DNA from: CALLCD01 sp039817885
Lineage (GTDB): Bacteria > Pseudomonadota > Alphaproteobacteria > Caulobacterales > Hyphomonadaceae
NCBI GenBank assembly: GCA_039817885.1
Contig: JBCBUY010000034.1
Coordinates: forward strand, 1-28,237
Direction: 5' to 3'
DNA: 28,237 nt
A program made the translations under genes and the position numbers. Position 1 is the stretch's first letter. Each line of letters opens with the position of its first letter. Positions 14,742-22,560 of this stretch are shown one piece after another. The notes beneath the pieces are model-generated. The model was not told where the DNA came from, did no database searches, and worked only from the letters and a program-made list of their open reading frames with translations.

Positions 14742-16358
14742 CTAGGTCTTTGCAACCAATCCAGCTGCTGTGATCACATCCAATGTATGTGTCAGAAAGA
14801 TCAGATGTCCTGCACCTTCCAAGGACACCGGCTCTACGCCCAGAGCGGCGGACCAGTCCGCCACGCCCGCCGCGATGTTTGCAATATTGTCCGAGGCACC
14901 GACAACGACGGAATATGGCAAGTCGGGCAGCTTAGGTGGGCGGCGACATAATCCAAATGCCTTCCATTCGAGTAATTGGCCTTCATACCCATTTCGAATG
15001 ACGCTCTTTTGCTGCCGCACATGCATATCCATGAGGTCATCATCTTTCAGGAACTCCAGATCGACCGGGTTGGTCTCCAGAACCATTTCGACGCCCGCTC
15101 GCCAACTCTCTTCGGTTTGACTGGCCGCAAACGATTCCATCACGAGCGCTCCCGCGTCCAGTGGAAGAGACGCGACATGTGATACATAATCAGTGTCATC
15201 AACCTCGACATCAAATGCCCGCGGAGAAATGAAAACAGCACCGGAAAATCGATCAGGGTGGGCGCCAATTGTATTGGCGAGTTCGAAACATCCTCCAGAG
15301 GAGGCCGCGCCGAACACTTTTTGAAGCCCGAGATGATCCAGCAAAGCAATGGCGTCCGAGATTATGACAGCTTCCCGGTCATCTGGAGTGGCATCGGTTA
15401 ATCCGACACCAGGCCGATCAATAATGATCAATCGGATCCCATAATTATGCAAAGTTGTCGCCGATGGCTCCCAAACCCAGCGGCCGCCGAATGATGAGTG
15501 CATTTTCAGCAAAACCCGGCCATTTGGATCGCCGCAATCGCTGAAGCAGACCCGCCTGCCATCCTTTGTCCAGAAGAAGTTCGTCATCCGCCGCTGCATG
15601 GAGGTTGTGCTATCTTCCGGTTCGGCGAGTGTACCTGCCATGAGATTGAGTTCGCCGACGAGCATGGCGAGGTCGGTCTGCTTGTTGAGCTCGGTCCGCT
15701 CATAGATCGCTTTGATATGGTCTCTCACGGTATAGACACGAATGCCCATCTCTCCCGCGATTTCGTTCGCGCTCTGACCATTGGCCACGCGCTGAGCGAT
15801 TTCGGCCTGTCTGTTGGTTAGACCGAGCATGCGCTGCAATATCGCTGGGTCACCGCCATTTGTCGGGCCCTGTGATGACGGGAAGACAAGGCGGATTTTT
15901 CTCGGTCTCTGGGTGAAGGGACGAACGCGGCGTAAAATGGCATTTTGGCGTCTGTGGCCCTTCAAAATGAAGGAGATAAACACAGCGCCCGAGCTTTCGT
16001 CCGGAAGCGTCTTCTCGCTCCAGCTCGCCACGCTGAGCCAGGAGCGCGGATCGATCAAATCAGAGTGGCCAGGCACATGGATCCGCAATGTATCTGACAG
16101 GAGTTGATCCCACTCAAAGGGGCTCGACGCCACTAGGCCTTCCTGCAAACAGAGCGTGACATTGGGAAGCTCAACGCGAGCTGCGTTCTGCCTTGAGGCA
16201 GCGATTTTGCGCGCACGGGCTATGTGGCCGGCAAGACTATTCAGGTCATCGCCATTCTCAGACAGGGCAGCATATGCTGCTGCAAAGGACTTTCCGACTC
16301 GGAAATCGAGCGCTGTTGCATACGCAGCGTCGATCAGAGCGTCCACTCTCGACACCAT
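14742..16358 (-). CDS. LuxR-type HTH fused to alpha/beta hydrolase
   Basis: 538 residues in three parts. Residues 1-175 are an unrecognised domain. Residues 178-238 are a LuxR/GerE helix-turn-helix (LTNRQAEIAQRVANGQSANE, then a TVRDHIKAIYERT recognition helix). Residues 260-538 are an alpha/beta hydrolase with oxyanion-side SSFGGRW, RPGVGLTD, the nucleophile elbow AASSGG (Ser353), an acid at Asp490 and His518 in GAGHLIF. The complete Ser-Asp-His triad suggests it is catalytically live. No signal peptide, so cytoplasmic. It is plausibly a regulator whose hydrolase part binds or cleaves the ligand. The gene is monocistronic and divergent from the VOC gene, with a 273-base gap. Ligand and target promoters are unknown; ordinary LuxR autoinducer-binding sequence is not recognisable at the N-terminus. 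Confidence 0.85.
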   Translation of the reverse strand: MVSRVDALIDAAYATALDFRVGKSFAAAYAALSENGDDLNSLAGHIARARKIAASRQNAARVELPNVTLCLQEGLVASSPFEWDQLLSDTLRIHVPGHSDLIDPRSWLSVASWSEKTLPDESSGAVFISFILKGHRRQNAILRRVRPFTQRPRKIRLVFPSSQGPTNGGDPAILQRMLGLTNRQAEIAQRVANGQSANEIAGEMGIRVYTVRDHIKAIYERTELNKQTDLAMLVGELNLMAGTLAEPEDSTTSMQRRMTNFFWTKDGRRVCFSDCGDPNGRVLLKMHSSFGGRWVWEPSATTLHNYGIRLIIIDRPGVGLTDATPDDREAVIISDAIALLDHLGLQKVFGAASSGGCFELANTIGAHPDRFSGAVFISPRAFDVEVDDTDYVSHVASLPLDAGALVMESFAASQTEESWRAGVEMVLETNPVDLEFLKDDDLMDMHVRQQKSVIRNGYEGQLLEWKAFGLCRRPPKLPDLPYSVVVGASDNIANIAAGVADWSAALGVEPVSLEGAGHLIFLTHTLDVITAAGLVAKT

Positions 16359-16631
16359 TTAAAGAAGCTCGCCTAACCCTTCTTATGCCCCATTATACTT
16401 CGGTTGATCACAAAACGTAACGACAAAATTGCAACCTTAGAGAATGTTACATAGTTTTTACTCTCCTTTTGCGTGCCCATTTTGGCCAATGACTTTAGTT
16501 TTATCGCGTTTCGATCCAAGATTGGTTTGTCGCCGAGCCTGTTGTGACTCCAAATTTTGCAATAAGTTTAACCCTGATATGCAATTGCAAGACCAACTCG
16601 ACCACATGGCGAATAGGAGGAGATATCAATC
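16359..16631. promoter_or_regulatory. Divergent intergenic region with TTGCAAT boxes
   Basis: 273 AT-rich bases between the LuxR-hydrolase and VOC genes. Seen: ATTGCAA at 16428-16434, TTGCAAT at 16557-16563, and ATTGCAA at 16584-16590 within the perfect palindrome TGCAATTGCA (16580-16589). A strong AGGAGGAG ribosome-binding site at about 16615-16622 serves the VOC gene. A GTTACAT at 16446-16452 repeats one half of the operator before hppD. No gene is seen here. Confidence 0.45.
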
Positions 16632-17180
16632 ATGACATATCATCATCTGGCCCTCGCAACAAAAGATATGGCCGAGACCCACGCGTTCTACGAAGGTGTC
16701 ATGGGATTTGAACTCATAAAAGTCGAGGTCGCGCCCATTCCGAGTGGTGGCTGGGGAAAACACTTCTTCTACCGGATGGGTGACGATGACACGAAGTTTA
16801 TTGCGTTTTGGGAACTCCATGAGACGGCTCATCAGAGCGAGTTGGTCTTCGATATCAATAAGGCAACGCATATGCCCGATGGCACCTACCATTTCTCATT
16901 CAATGTCGACACTTTGGACGATTTGAACGCCCGTCGCGCGACATGGAATGAGGCCGGTTATGACGTCCTCGAGATCGACCATAATTGGTGCCACTCGGTT
17001 TATACGAAAGATCCCGATGGGAATTTTGTCGAGTTTTGTCTGACCACGGGCACATTCACGGACGAGGATCGCACTCGCGCCATTGCCGCTTTGACCGAGA
17101 CTGAGATGAATCCCTCACCGCCGCCCGCCAAGATGAAAGTCTGGTCTGCCAAAGATTCGCAGCCTACTGCGGCGGAGTAA
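16632..17180 (+). CDS. VOC (glyoxalase/dioxygenase) superfamily protein
   Basis: 182 residues: a single vicinal-oxygen-chelate unit with a C-terminal tail rich in Pro and Ala. Paired beta-alpha-beta-beta-beta modules are visible, with likely metal ligands His5 (TYHHLALAT), His87 (DGTYHFSFNVD) and Glu134 (DPDGNFVEFC). A fourth ligand, if present, is probably Glu61 (FWELHE). A near-ideal ribosome-binding site precedes the ATG. It ends eight bases before the stop of the convergent MarR gene, beyond which lies hppD, itself a VOC enzyme. Involvement in aromatic-acid or tyrosine metabolism is inferred from that neighbourhood; the reaction cannot be read from the sequence. Confidence 0.85.
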   Translation: MTYHHLALATKDMAETHAFYEGVMGFELIKVEVAPIPSGGWGKHFFYRMGDDDTKFIAFWELHETAHQSELVFDINKATHMPDGTYHFSFNVDTLDDLNARRATWNEAGYDVLEIDHNWCHSVYTKDPDGNFVEFCLTTGTFTDEDRTRAIAALTETEMNPSPPPAKMKVWSAKDSQPTAAE

Positions 17181-17188
17181 CTCGCTCG

Positions 17189-17656
17189 TCACCAGAGCTT
17201 TCGGTCAGGTGCCGCAACCTGGGCGCAGGCGTCCAACAGTGTCAGAAGTTTCTCGACATCCGCCTTGTTCATGGAGGCTGTCAACTCCGCTTCATAATCC
17301 ATGGCCATCGGCACAATCTGATCGTAAATCTGTTCGCCCTTGGAGGTGAGGAACAGGCAAGACCTGCGGCCATCATCTTGAGTCGCTTCCCGGCGAATGA
17401 TCCCCTGGTCTATCAAGGCTGATACGGCGCGGCTAACGGCCACTTTGTCCATCGCCGCCCGATCGGAAATATCCGTCGCGTTGAGTCCAGGGACCTCGCC
17501 GAGGATGGCCATGACGCGCCACTGGCGCATGCTGATGCCAAACATTTCTTCGTACCGTTCGGCGATCTTTCGAGAGATCGTGTTGGACAAGACCGAAAGC
17601 CGATATGGCAGATAGTCTGGCAAACGTAGTGCTCGTGTTTTCATTGTCTCGGCCAT
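17189..17656 (-). CDS. MarR family regulator, probably of hppD
   Basis: 155 residues. Seen: N-terminal helices (LPYRLSVLSNTISRKIAERY), a winged HTH with ISMRQWRVMAILGE, the recognition helix AMDKVAVSRAVSALIDQG, and the wing TQDDGRRSCLFLTSKGEQ; then a long dimerisation helix. The ATG at 17656 is chosen over the upstream extension to 17686 because GGAGG stands eight bases before it. It is divergent from hppD, with a near-palindrome at 17718-17733 in the 99-base space between them, the usual geometry for a repressor controlling itself and its target. The likely effector would be a tyrosine-pathway intermediate; this is inference. Confidence 0.9.
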   Translation of the reverse strand: MAETMKTRALRLPDYLPYRLSVLSNTISRKIAERYEEMFGISMRQWRVMAILGEVPGLNATDISDRAAMDKVAVSRAVSALIDQGIIRREATQDDGRRSCLFLTSKGEQIYDQIVPMAMDYEAELTASMNKADVEKLLTLLDACAQVAAPDRKLW

Positions 17657-17717
17657 TTTGAACCTCCGAATGAACTCCGCTTGCAAAGCCGCTTCAAATA
17701 TGGTGTCTATCCAAATT

Positions 17718-17733
17718 AGTTACATATGAAACT
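17718..17733. promoter_or_regulatory. Near-palindromic operator between MarR gene and hppD
   Basis: AGTT-A-CATATG-A-AACT: symmetric apart from one position per half (A where the mirror needs T). It lies 22 bases upstream of the hppD start used here and 61 bases upstream of the MarR start. Position and half-site length fit a MarR-family dimer. Confidence 0.6.
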
Positions 17734-17755
17734 TGTTTTAGCAACCACGGTGACC

Positions 17756-18844
17756 ATGATGGCTGATCTCTTTGAAAACCCTGCTGGCCTGGACGGCTTT
17801 GAATTCATTGAATTCTCCGCACCCGAGAAGGGTGTTTTAGAACCTGTTTTCGAGAGTATGGGCTTTGTTCAAGTTGCGAAACATCGGTCTAAAGATGTCC
17901 AACTTTGGCGTCAGGGCGACATCAACCTCATTGCGAATTACGAGATTGGCTCGCCGGCCTGGTTCTTTGCCCGAGAACACGGTCCAAGCGCTTGCGGCAT
18001 GGGCTTTCGTGTACGCGATGCGAGGCAGGCTTATGCACACCTTCTGCAGCAAGGCGCTGAACCGGTTGAGCTGGTAACCGGCCCAATGGAGCTGCGCTTG
18101 CCGGCCATCAGAGGCATCGGCGGAGCGATTGTTTATTTGATCGATCGGTATGGAGACGACCTTTCAATCTACGACATCGATTTTGAATATCTTGATGGTG
18201 TCGACCGCACCCCTATCGGTGCTGGTTTCGAAGTCATCGATCACCTCACCCACAATGTGTATGGCGGGCGTATGGCCTATTGGGCCGACTATTACGAACG
18301 CCTGTTCAACTTCAAAGAGATCCGCTTCTTCGACATCAAAGGTGAGTATACGGGCCTAACCTCAAAAGCTCTCACCGCGCCTGATGGAAAGATCCGTATT
18401 CCGCTGAATGAGGAAGGAGAAAACGGAAAAGGCCAGATCGAGGAGTATCTTCGTGAATTCGGCGGCGAGGGCATCCAGCACATCGCTTTCAATTGCTCTG
18501 ACCTTTATGCGTGTTGGGACAATCTCCAGAAATTGGGGGTTCCGTTTATGACTGCGCCGCCCGAAACCTACTACGAGATGCTTGAAGACCGCTTGCCGGG
18601 TCACGGCGAAGACACAAACGCGCTGAAGGCCCGCGGACTTCTTCTCGATGGCACAACCGAAGGTGACCAGCCGCGCCTGCTCCTGCAGATTTTCTCGGAA
18701 ACACGTCTCGGTCCGGTATTTTTTGAATTCATCCAGCGCAAGGGCGATGACGGGTTCGGTGAGGGTAATTTCAAGGCACTGTTCGAGAGTATAGAGCGCG
18801 ATCAAATCAATCGCGGTGCTCTGAAAGTCGACGAACCAGCCTAG
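17756..18844 (+). CDS. hppD: 4-hydroxyphenylpyruvate dioxygenase
   Basis: 362 residues. Fe(II) enzyme converting 4-hydroxyphenylpyruvate to homogentisate in tyrosine catabolism, in the cytoplasm. Two VOC domains are seen. The iron ligands are His163 (IDHLTHNV), His242 (IQHIAF) and Glu324 (PVFFEFIQRKG), the same spacing as the characterised Pseudomonas enzyme. The C-terminal helix GFGEGNFKALFESIERDQ is the typical gate. The ORF extends to an ATG at 17726, but that codon lies inside the putative operator and would add ten unconserved residues; the tandem ATG-ATG at 17756/17759 gives the normal length. Homogentisate dioxygenase and fumarylacetoacetase are not in the window. It converges on the UPF0262 gene with a nine-base gap. 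Confidence 0.96.
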   Translation: MMADLFENPAGLDGFEFIEFSAPEKGVLEPVFESMGFVQVAKHRSKDVQLWRQGDINLIANYEIGSPAWFFAREHGPSACGMGFRVRDARQAYAHLLQQGAEPVELVTGPMELRLPAIRGIGGAIVYLIDRYGDDLSIYDIDFEYLDGVDRTPIGAGFEVIDHLTHNVYGGRMAYWADYYERLFNFKEIRFFDIKGEYTGLTSKALTAPDGKIRIPLNEEGENGKGQIEEYLREFGGEGIQHIAFNCSDLYACWDNLQKLGVPFMTAPPETYYEMLEDRLPGHGEDTNALKARGLLLDGTTEGDQPRLLLQIFSETRLGPVFFEFIQRKGDDGFGEGNFKALFESIERDQINRGALKVDEPA

Positions 18845-18853
18845 TTCAAGCGT

Positions 18854-19342
18854 CTATCCCGTCGGCCCTTTGACTGCAGAGTGCAGTGCACAGATCAGTG
18901 TGAAGAGCCGGCGGGATGTTTCGACATCCACCTCGATCTTGTCCTGCAACCGCTCGCGTAAAAGCTCCGATCCTTCATTGTGAATGCCCCGTCTAGCCAT
19001 ATCGATCGCTTCGATCTGCATCGGCGTCGATCCGCGGATGGCATCATAATAGCTCTCACAGATCATGAAGTAATCGCGGATCACGCCGCGAAAAGGTGAG
19101 AGAGAGAAGATGTATGTATAGATATCTTCTCCGGCTTCAGAACGAATATTGAAAACAAGTTTTCGATCAGCCTCTGCGAGGAAAAGCGCATAGGGTCCAC
19201 CCGCCTCATGCCCCATCAATCTGAAAACGTTCTTCTCTATAAGGTCGAATATCGCGACGCGGCGCTCATGCTCCGCATCGGGACCATGGGCAGCCAAGCT
19301 GTCCTGGTCGATCTCAACAGAGATTAAGCGATCATCCGTCAT
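18854..19342 (-). CDS. UPF0262 family protein
   Basis: 162 residues, soluble. I recognise the alphaproteobacterial UPF0262 family from its opening (LISVEIDQDSLA), the ERRVAIFDLIEKNVFRL segment and its fixed place directly after hisD. The molecular function is unknown. The middle (IFSLSPFRGVIRDYFMICES) is the most conserved-looking part. The start overlaps the end of hisD by 11 bases, so translation is probably coupled. It is the last gene of the murA run in this window. Confidence 0.88.
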   Translation of the reverse strand: MTDDRLISVEIDQDSLAAHGPDAEHERRVAIFDLIEKNVFRLMGHEAGGPYALFLAEADRKLVFNIRSEAGEDIYTYIFSLSPFRGVIRDYFMICESYYDAIRGSTPMQIEAIDMARRGIHNEGSELLRERLQDKIEVDVETSRRLFTLICALHSAVKGPTG

Positions 19343-20648
19343 CGGCAGACATAACAGTGTTGGAACGTACTGTCAGAGAACGGACATGGCCCGGCAGTCC
19401 TTCGGCCTCACCAAGCCGGACAGCAGCAGGTGCCAGAGCAGAAAACCCCTTTGGACCGCCTCCCTGGATCGAAGTTCTTTTCAAAAAGTCATATAATCCG
19501 AGGCCGGATGAAAACCGCGCCGCTCTCGAGGTCGGCAAAACATGGTTTGATCCGGTCACATAATCCCCCAGCACTTCGGGCAACCAACGTCCCAGAAACA
19601 CCGCACCGGCATGACGAACCAAAGGCACAATCGCTTCGGGATGTTCAATGGCGAGTTCCAGATGCTCCGGAGCAATTATATTTGAGATCGCCACAGCCTC
19701 CTCGATTGTCGAAGCAACAATAATGGCCCCGTGAGTGGCCCAGGATTCCGCCGCCACTTCTTCCGTCGACAGAGATTTTAGCTGTGTGTGGACAGCCTTT
19801 TCGACGGCATTGGCGAAATCCTCGTCGAGAGCGATCAAGATCGCCTGTGATGACGGATCATGTTCGGACTGGCTGAGAAGATCAGCGGCAATCCAGTCTG
19901 GGTCGTTTGCACTGTCCGCTATCACGCATATCTCGGACGGACCCGCAATCGTATCTATACCAACAGTGCCAAAGACCTGGCGTTTCGCCTCGGCAACCCA
20001 CGCATTGCCTGGTCCGACAATCTTGTCCACGGGCTGAAGCTTACCCGCCCCGAAGGCGAGCGCGGCTACTGCCTGAGCCCCGCCAATAGGATAATACTCG
20101 TCGACACCCGCCTTAACCGCCGCATAGGCAACCGCCGGGGACAGCTCCCCGCCCGGAGCCGGCGCAACCATCACAATCCGGTTCACTTCCGCCAGCTTGG
20201 CTGGAACCGTGTTCATAAGTACCGAGCTGGGATAGCTCGCCCGGCCACCCGGGACATATACCCCGACACTGTCGACAGGCCCCCATTTCCAGCCAAGCGT
20301 AATTCCGTGCTCATCTGTATAGGTATGGTCCACGGGTCGCTGATGCTCATGGTAGGCCGCAATCCGCCCATGGGCAAAATCTATGGCTTTTTTCAAGTCC
20401 TCGGGGCAAGCATAAGCCAAGCGGTGCAGATCTACATTGTCAGACGTCAGAAGGCTTGGGTCGAGGGTCAATCTATCATATTGGACGGTCAGCTCGGCCA
20501 CGGCTTCGCCGCCCCTCCGCCTCACATCATCAATGATCATTCGGACAGAACCGGAAAGGTCGGCTTCGTCGCCTCCTCTTGGCTCGGCCATAAAGGCCCG
20601 GAAGTCCTCATCAAATCCGCGGACAGATGTATCGAAGCGGCGGGTCAT
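19332..20648 (-). CDS. hisD: Histidinol dehydrogenase
   Basis: 438 residues, normal length. Zn-dependent enzyme oxidising histidinol to histidine in two NAD steps, the last reactions of histidine synthesis. Seen: VGVYVPGGRASYPSSVLMN, the NAD-domain stretch KIVGPGNAWVAEAKRQVFG, DTIAGPSEICVIAD, the zinc ligand pair in LSQSEHDPSSQA, the catalytic APEHLEL, and GSNHVLPTSRAARFSSGLG near the C-terminus. The ATG overlaps the DUF2948 stop by four bases (ATGA). It is separated from other his genes, as is common in alphaproteobacteria. Confidence 0.97.
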   Translation of the reverse strand: MTRRFDTSVRGFDEDFRAFMAEPRGGDEADLSGSVRMIIDDVRRRGGEAVAELTVQYDRLTLDPSLLTSDNVDLHRLAYACPEDLKKAIDFAHGRIAAYHEHQRPVDHTYTDEHGITLGWKWGPVDSVGVYVPGGRASYPSSVLMNTVPAKLAEVNRIVMVAPAPGGELSPAVAYAAVKAGVDEYYPIGGAQAVAALAFGAGKLQPVDKIVGPGNAWVAEAKRQVFGTVGIDTIAGPSEICVIADSANDPDWIAADLLSQSEHDPSSQAILIALDEDFANAVEKAVHTQLKSLSTEEVAAESWATHGAIIVASTIEEAVAISNIIAPEHLELAIEHPEAIVPLVRHAGAVFLGRWLPEVLGDYVTGSNHVLPTSRAARFSSGLGLYDFLKRTSIQGGGPKGFSALAPAAVRLGEAEGLPGHVRSLTVRSNTVMSADDG

Positions 20649-21103
20649 GGTCCGCCTCGACGTTTGTCATGATCCGGTGTGTTTCGGGTTGACCATACGG
20701 TGTCTGAATCGAGGAGCGTCACATCAAGGCACTCCACAACAAGTTCTATCTCCCCGTCCCCGGCAAAGAGCAATTTCAGGGTGCCGCCGGGTGGTTCTTG
20801 GTCCGGAACAAATTCGGCTGCCAAGAACGAGATGATCAGTTCAGGGTCAGATTTTGTCAGACCACGAGACCGGACAGACTTTACCCCGTCAACGCCGAAA
20901 ATCGCTCTCGCCCGGGCGGGTTTTCCGCCGTCTTTTGCCACGTCTTCCCAGCGGAAGCGGTTCAGCTCCAAAGAGAAGCGACGCCGCTTTGCCTGGTATC
21001 GGAAGCTCCCCGCTTTCGAAACAGAGTCCTGAAGTGCGGCCGACACAACTTTGAGGTCATCAACATCTTCCGCCATCAGTCGGAGCGGTCGTGGATCGGT
21101 CAT
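20645..21103 (-). CDS. DUF2948 family protein
   Basis: 152 residues, soluble, predominantly beta. It matches the DUF2948 family by its opening (PLRLMAEDVDDLKVVSAAL), the SVSKAGSFRYQAKRRRFSLE segment and the RFRWEDV motif, and by its constant position between murA and hisD. Function unknown. It lies 11 bases after the murA stop and shares a four-base overlap with hisD, so it is firmly in the operon. A C-terminal ECLDVTLLD stretch precedes a short basic tail. Confidence 0.88.
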   Translation of the reverse strand: MTDPRPLRLMAEDVDDLKVVSAALQDSVSKAGSFRYQAKRRRFSLELNRFRWEDVAKDGGKPARARAIFGVDGVKSVRSRGLTKSDPELIISFLAAEFVPDQEPPGGTLKLLFAGDGEIELVVECLDVTLLDSDTVWSTRNTPDHDKRRGGP

Positions 21104-21114
21104 TCGGTTTGCCC

Positions 21115-22389
21115 CTACTCGTCTTCCGCCCCGACCCGCCTGATATTCGCGCCGCAGCTTTGCAGTTTCTCTTCCAGCCGTTCAAAGCCTCTGTCGAGAT
21201 GATATATGCGGTTTATCTCGGTTTCGCCATGGGCAACGAGCCCGGCAATCACCAGAGAGACAGACGCCCGCAAATCCGTCGCCATGACGGGAGCGCCTTT
21301 CAACGCCTTGACCCCTTTCACGACAGCCTCTTTGCCACGAACCGTGATATCCGCCCCCAAACGCGACAGTTCCGGTGCATGCATGAAACGGTTCTCGAAA
21401 ATGTTCTCCCGGATCACGGATGTTCCCTCGGCGGAGGCCATCAGAGCCATAAACTGGGCCTGCAAATCTGTCGGAAAACCGGGATGGGGGCGCGTGTCGA
21501 TATCCACCGCCTGAAGTGCTGATCCGTTTCTAGAGACTTGCAATTGATCCTCGTTCGTCTCCACCTCAACGCCGGCCTGACGCAGCGAGTCAATCAGGGC
21601 ACCGAGCGCTTTCACCGGGGCACCGTCCAGGGTGACCTTGCCCCCTGCCGCAGCCGTCGCCATAGCGTACGTGCCGGCCTCTATCCGGTCCGCCATTACG
21701 GGATAGGTTCCCCCCGCAAGCGTGTCCACGCCATCGATCCGGATTGTCGCCGTCCCCGCGCCCTCAATATTTGCTCCCATCATGGTCAAACACTCGGCAA
21801 GGTCTGCTATCTCTGGTTCTCTGGCAGCGTTTTCGAGAACTGTTTCGCCCTTTGCGAGCGTCGCCGCGAGCATCGCATGCTCGGTTGCGCCAACCGATGG
21901 GAATGGAAACACGATGTGTGCCCCCTTGAGACCGCGGATCGCTGCTGCCTTCACATATCCCTCTTCGATGAGGAGATCGGCTCCCATCGCTTCAAAGGCC
22001 TTCAGATGCAGATCCACCGGCCGCGCACCGATCGCACAGCCGCCTGGCAAAGATACGGTCGCATGGCCGACCCGGGCCAAAAGCGGTCCAAGGACATTGA
22101 AGCTGGCCCGCATCTTCCGAACCTGATCATAGGGAGCGATGGTCGATGTCAGCTCGGCCGCATTTAAGTGACAGTCCCCCGACCCTTTGGGCCAGTAAAC
22201 TTCAACGCCCAAAGATGCGAGCAATTGCGACAGAAATCTCGTATCCGCGAGATTGGGCATGTTGGTCAACGTCAATGGCTGATCGGTGAGCAGACATGCT
22301 GCCATCAACTTCAGGGCCGAGTTCTTGGCACCTGAGATCTTTATATTCCCGGACAGCGGGGTGCCGCCCTTCACAATAAGTCTATCCAT
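21115..22389 (-). CDS. murA: UDP-N-acetylglucosamine 1-carboxyvinyltransferase
   Basis: 424 residues. First committed step of peptidoglycan synthesis: transfers enolpyruvate from PEP to UDP-GlcNAc, in the cytoplasm. Seen: the substrate-binding GAKNSALKLMAACLL (Lys22, Asn23), LGPLLARVGHATVSLPGG followed by the catalytic Cys118 in GGCAIGARPVD (the fosfomycin-reactive Cys), and the late motifs RPHPGFPTDLQAQF and FENRFMHAPEL. A good AGGAG stands seven bases before the ATG at 22389. It is the first gene of the leftward run with DUF2948, hisD and UPF0262, and divergent from the EF-hand gene, so the region 22390-22560 holds both promoters. Confidence 0.98.
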   Translation of the reverse strand: MDRLIVKGGTPLSGNIKISGAKNSALKLMAACLLTDQPLTLTNMPNLADTRFLSQLLASLGVEVYWPKGSGDCHLNAAELTSTIAPYDQVRKMRASFNVLGPLLARVGHATVSLPGGCAIGARPVDLHLKAFEAMGADLLIEEGYVKAAAIRGLKGAHIVFPFPSVGATEHAMLAATLAKGETVLENAAREPEIADLAECLTMMGANIEGAGTATIRIDGVDTLAGGTYPVMADRIEAGTYAMATAAAGGKVTLDGAPVKALGALIDSLRQAGVEVETNEDQLQVSRNGSALQAVDIDTRPHPGFPTDLQAQFMALMASAEGTSVIRENIFENRFMHAPELSRLGADITVRGKEAVVKGVKALKGAPVMATDLRASVSLVIAGLVAHGETEINRIYHLDRGFERLEEKLQSCGANIRRVGAEDE

Positions 22390-22437
22390 GGGCTTCTCCT
22401 ACAGGGATTGCCGCGGCAAGCAAAAGGCGGAATTGCG

Positions 22438-22487
22438 CTGAATTCAGGGGAATTGTCAGAATTCAGCTGCCCAAATGCTGAATCTTT
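22438..22487. promoter_or_regulatory. Three spaced GAATTC-like boxes in the murA/EF-hand promoter region
   Basis: CTGAATTCAG (perfect 10-bp palindrome, 22438-22447), CAGAATTCAG (22457-22466) and a weaker CTGAATCTTT (22478-22487), with start-to-start spacing of 19 and 21 bases, about two helical turns. Such phasing suggests cooperative binding of a dimeric regulator on one DNA face. They lie 74-123 bases upstream of the EF-hand start and 49-98 bases upstream of murA. Confidence 0.45.
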
Positions 22488-22560
22488 TCAAAATTGCGAC
22501 GGATCGGGCCGACAACGCCGTTTAAGCTCATATCGTAGGCAAAACAGAGGATATCCCCCC

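Noticed and set aside
19860..20672. 270-residue open frame on the plus strand
   Set aside because: Entirely antisense to hisD with intact catalytic motifs; the translated protein shows no domain.
21538..22167. 209-residue open frame on the plus strand
   Set aside because: Antisense to murA, whose active-site Cys region is encoded on the other strand.
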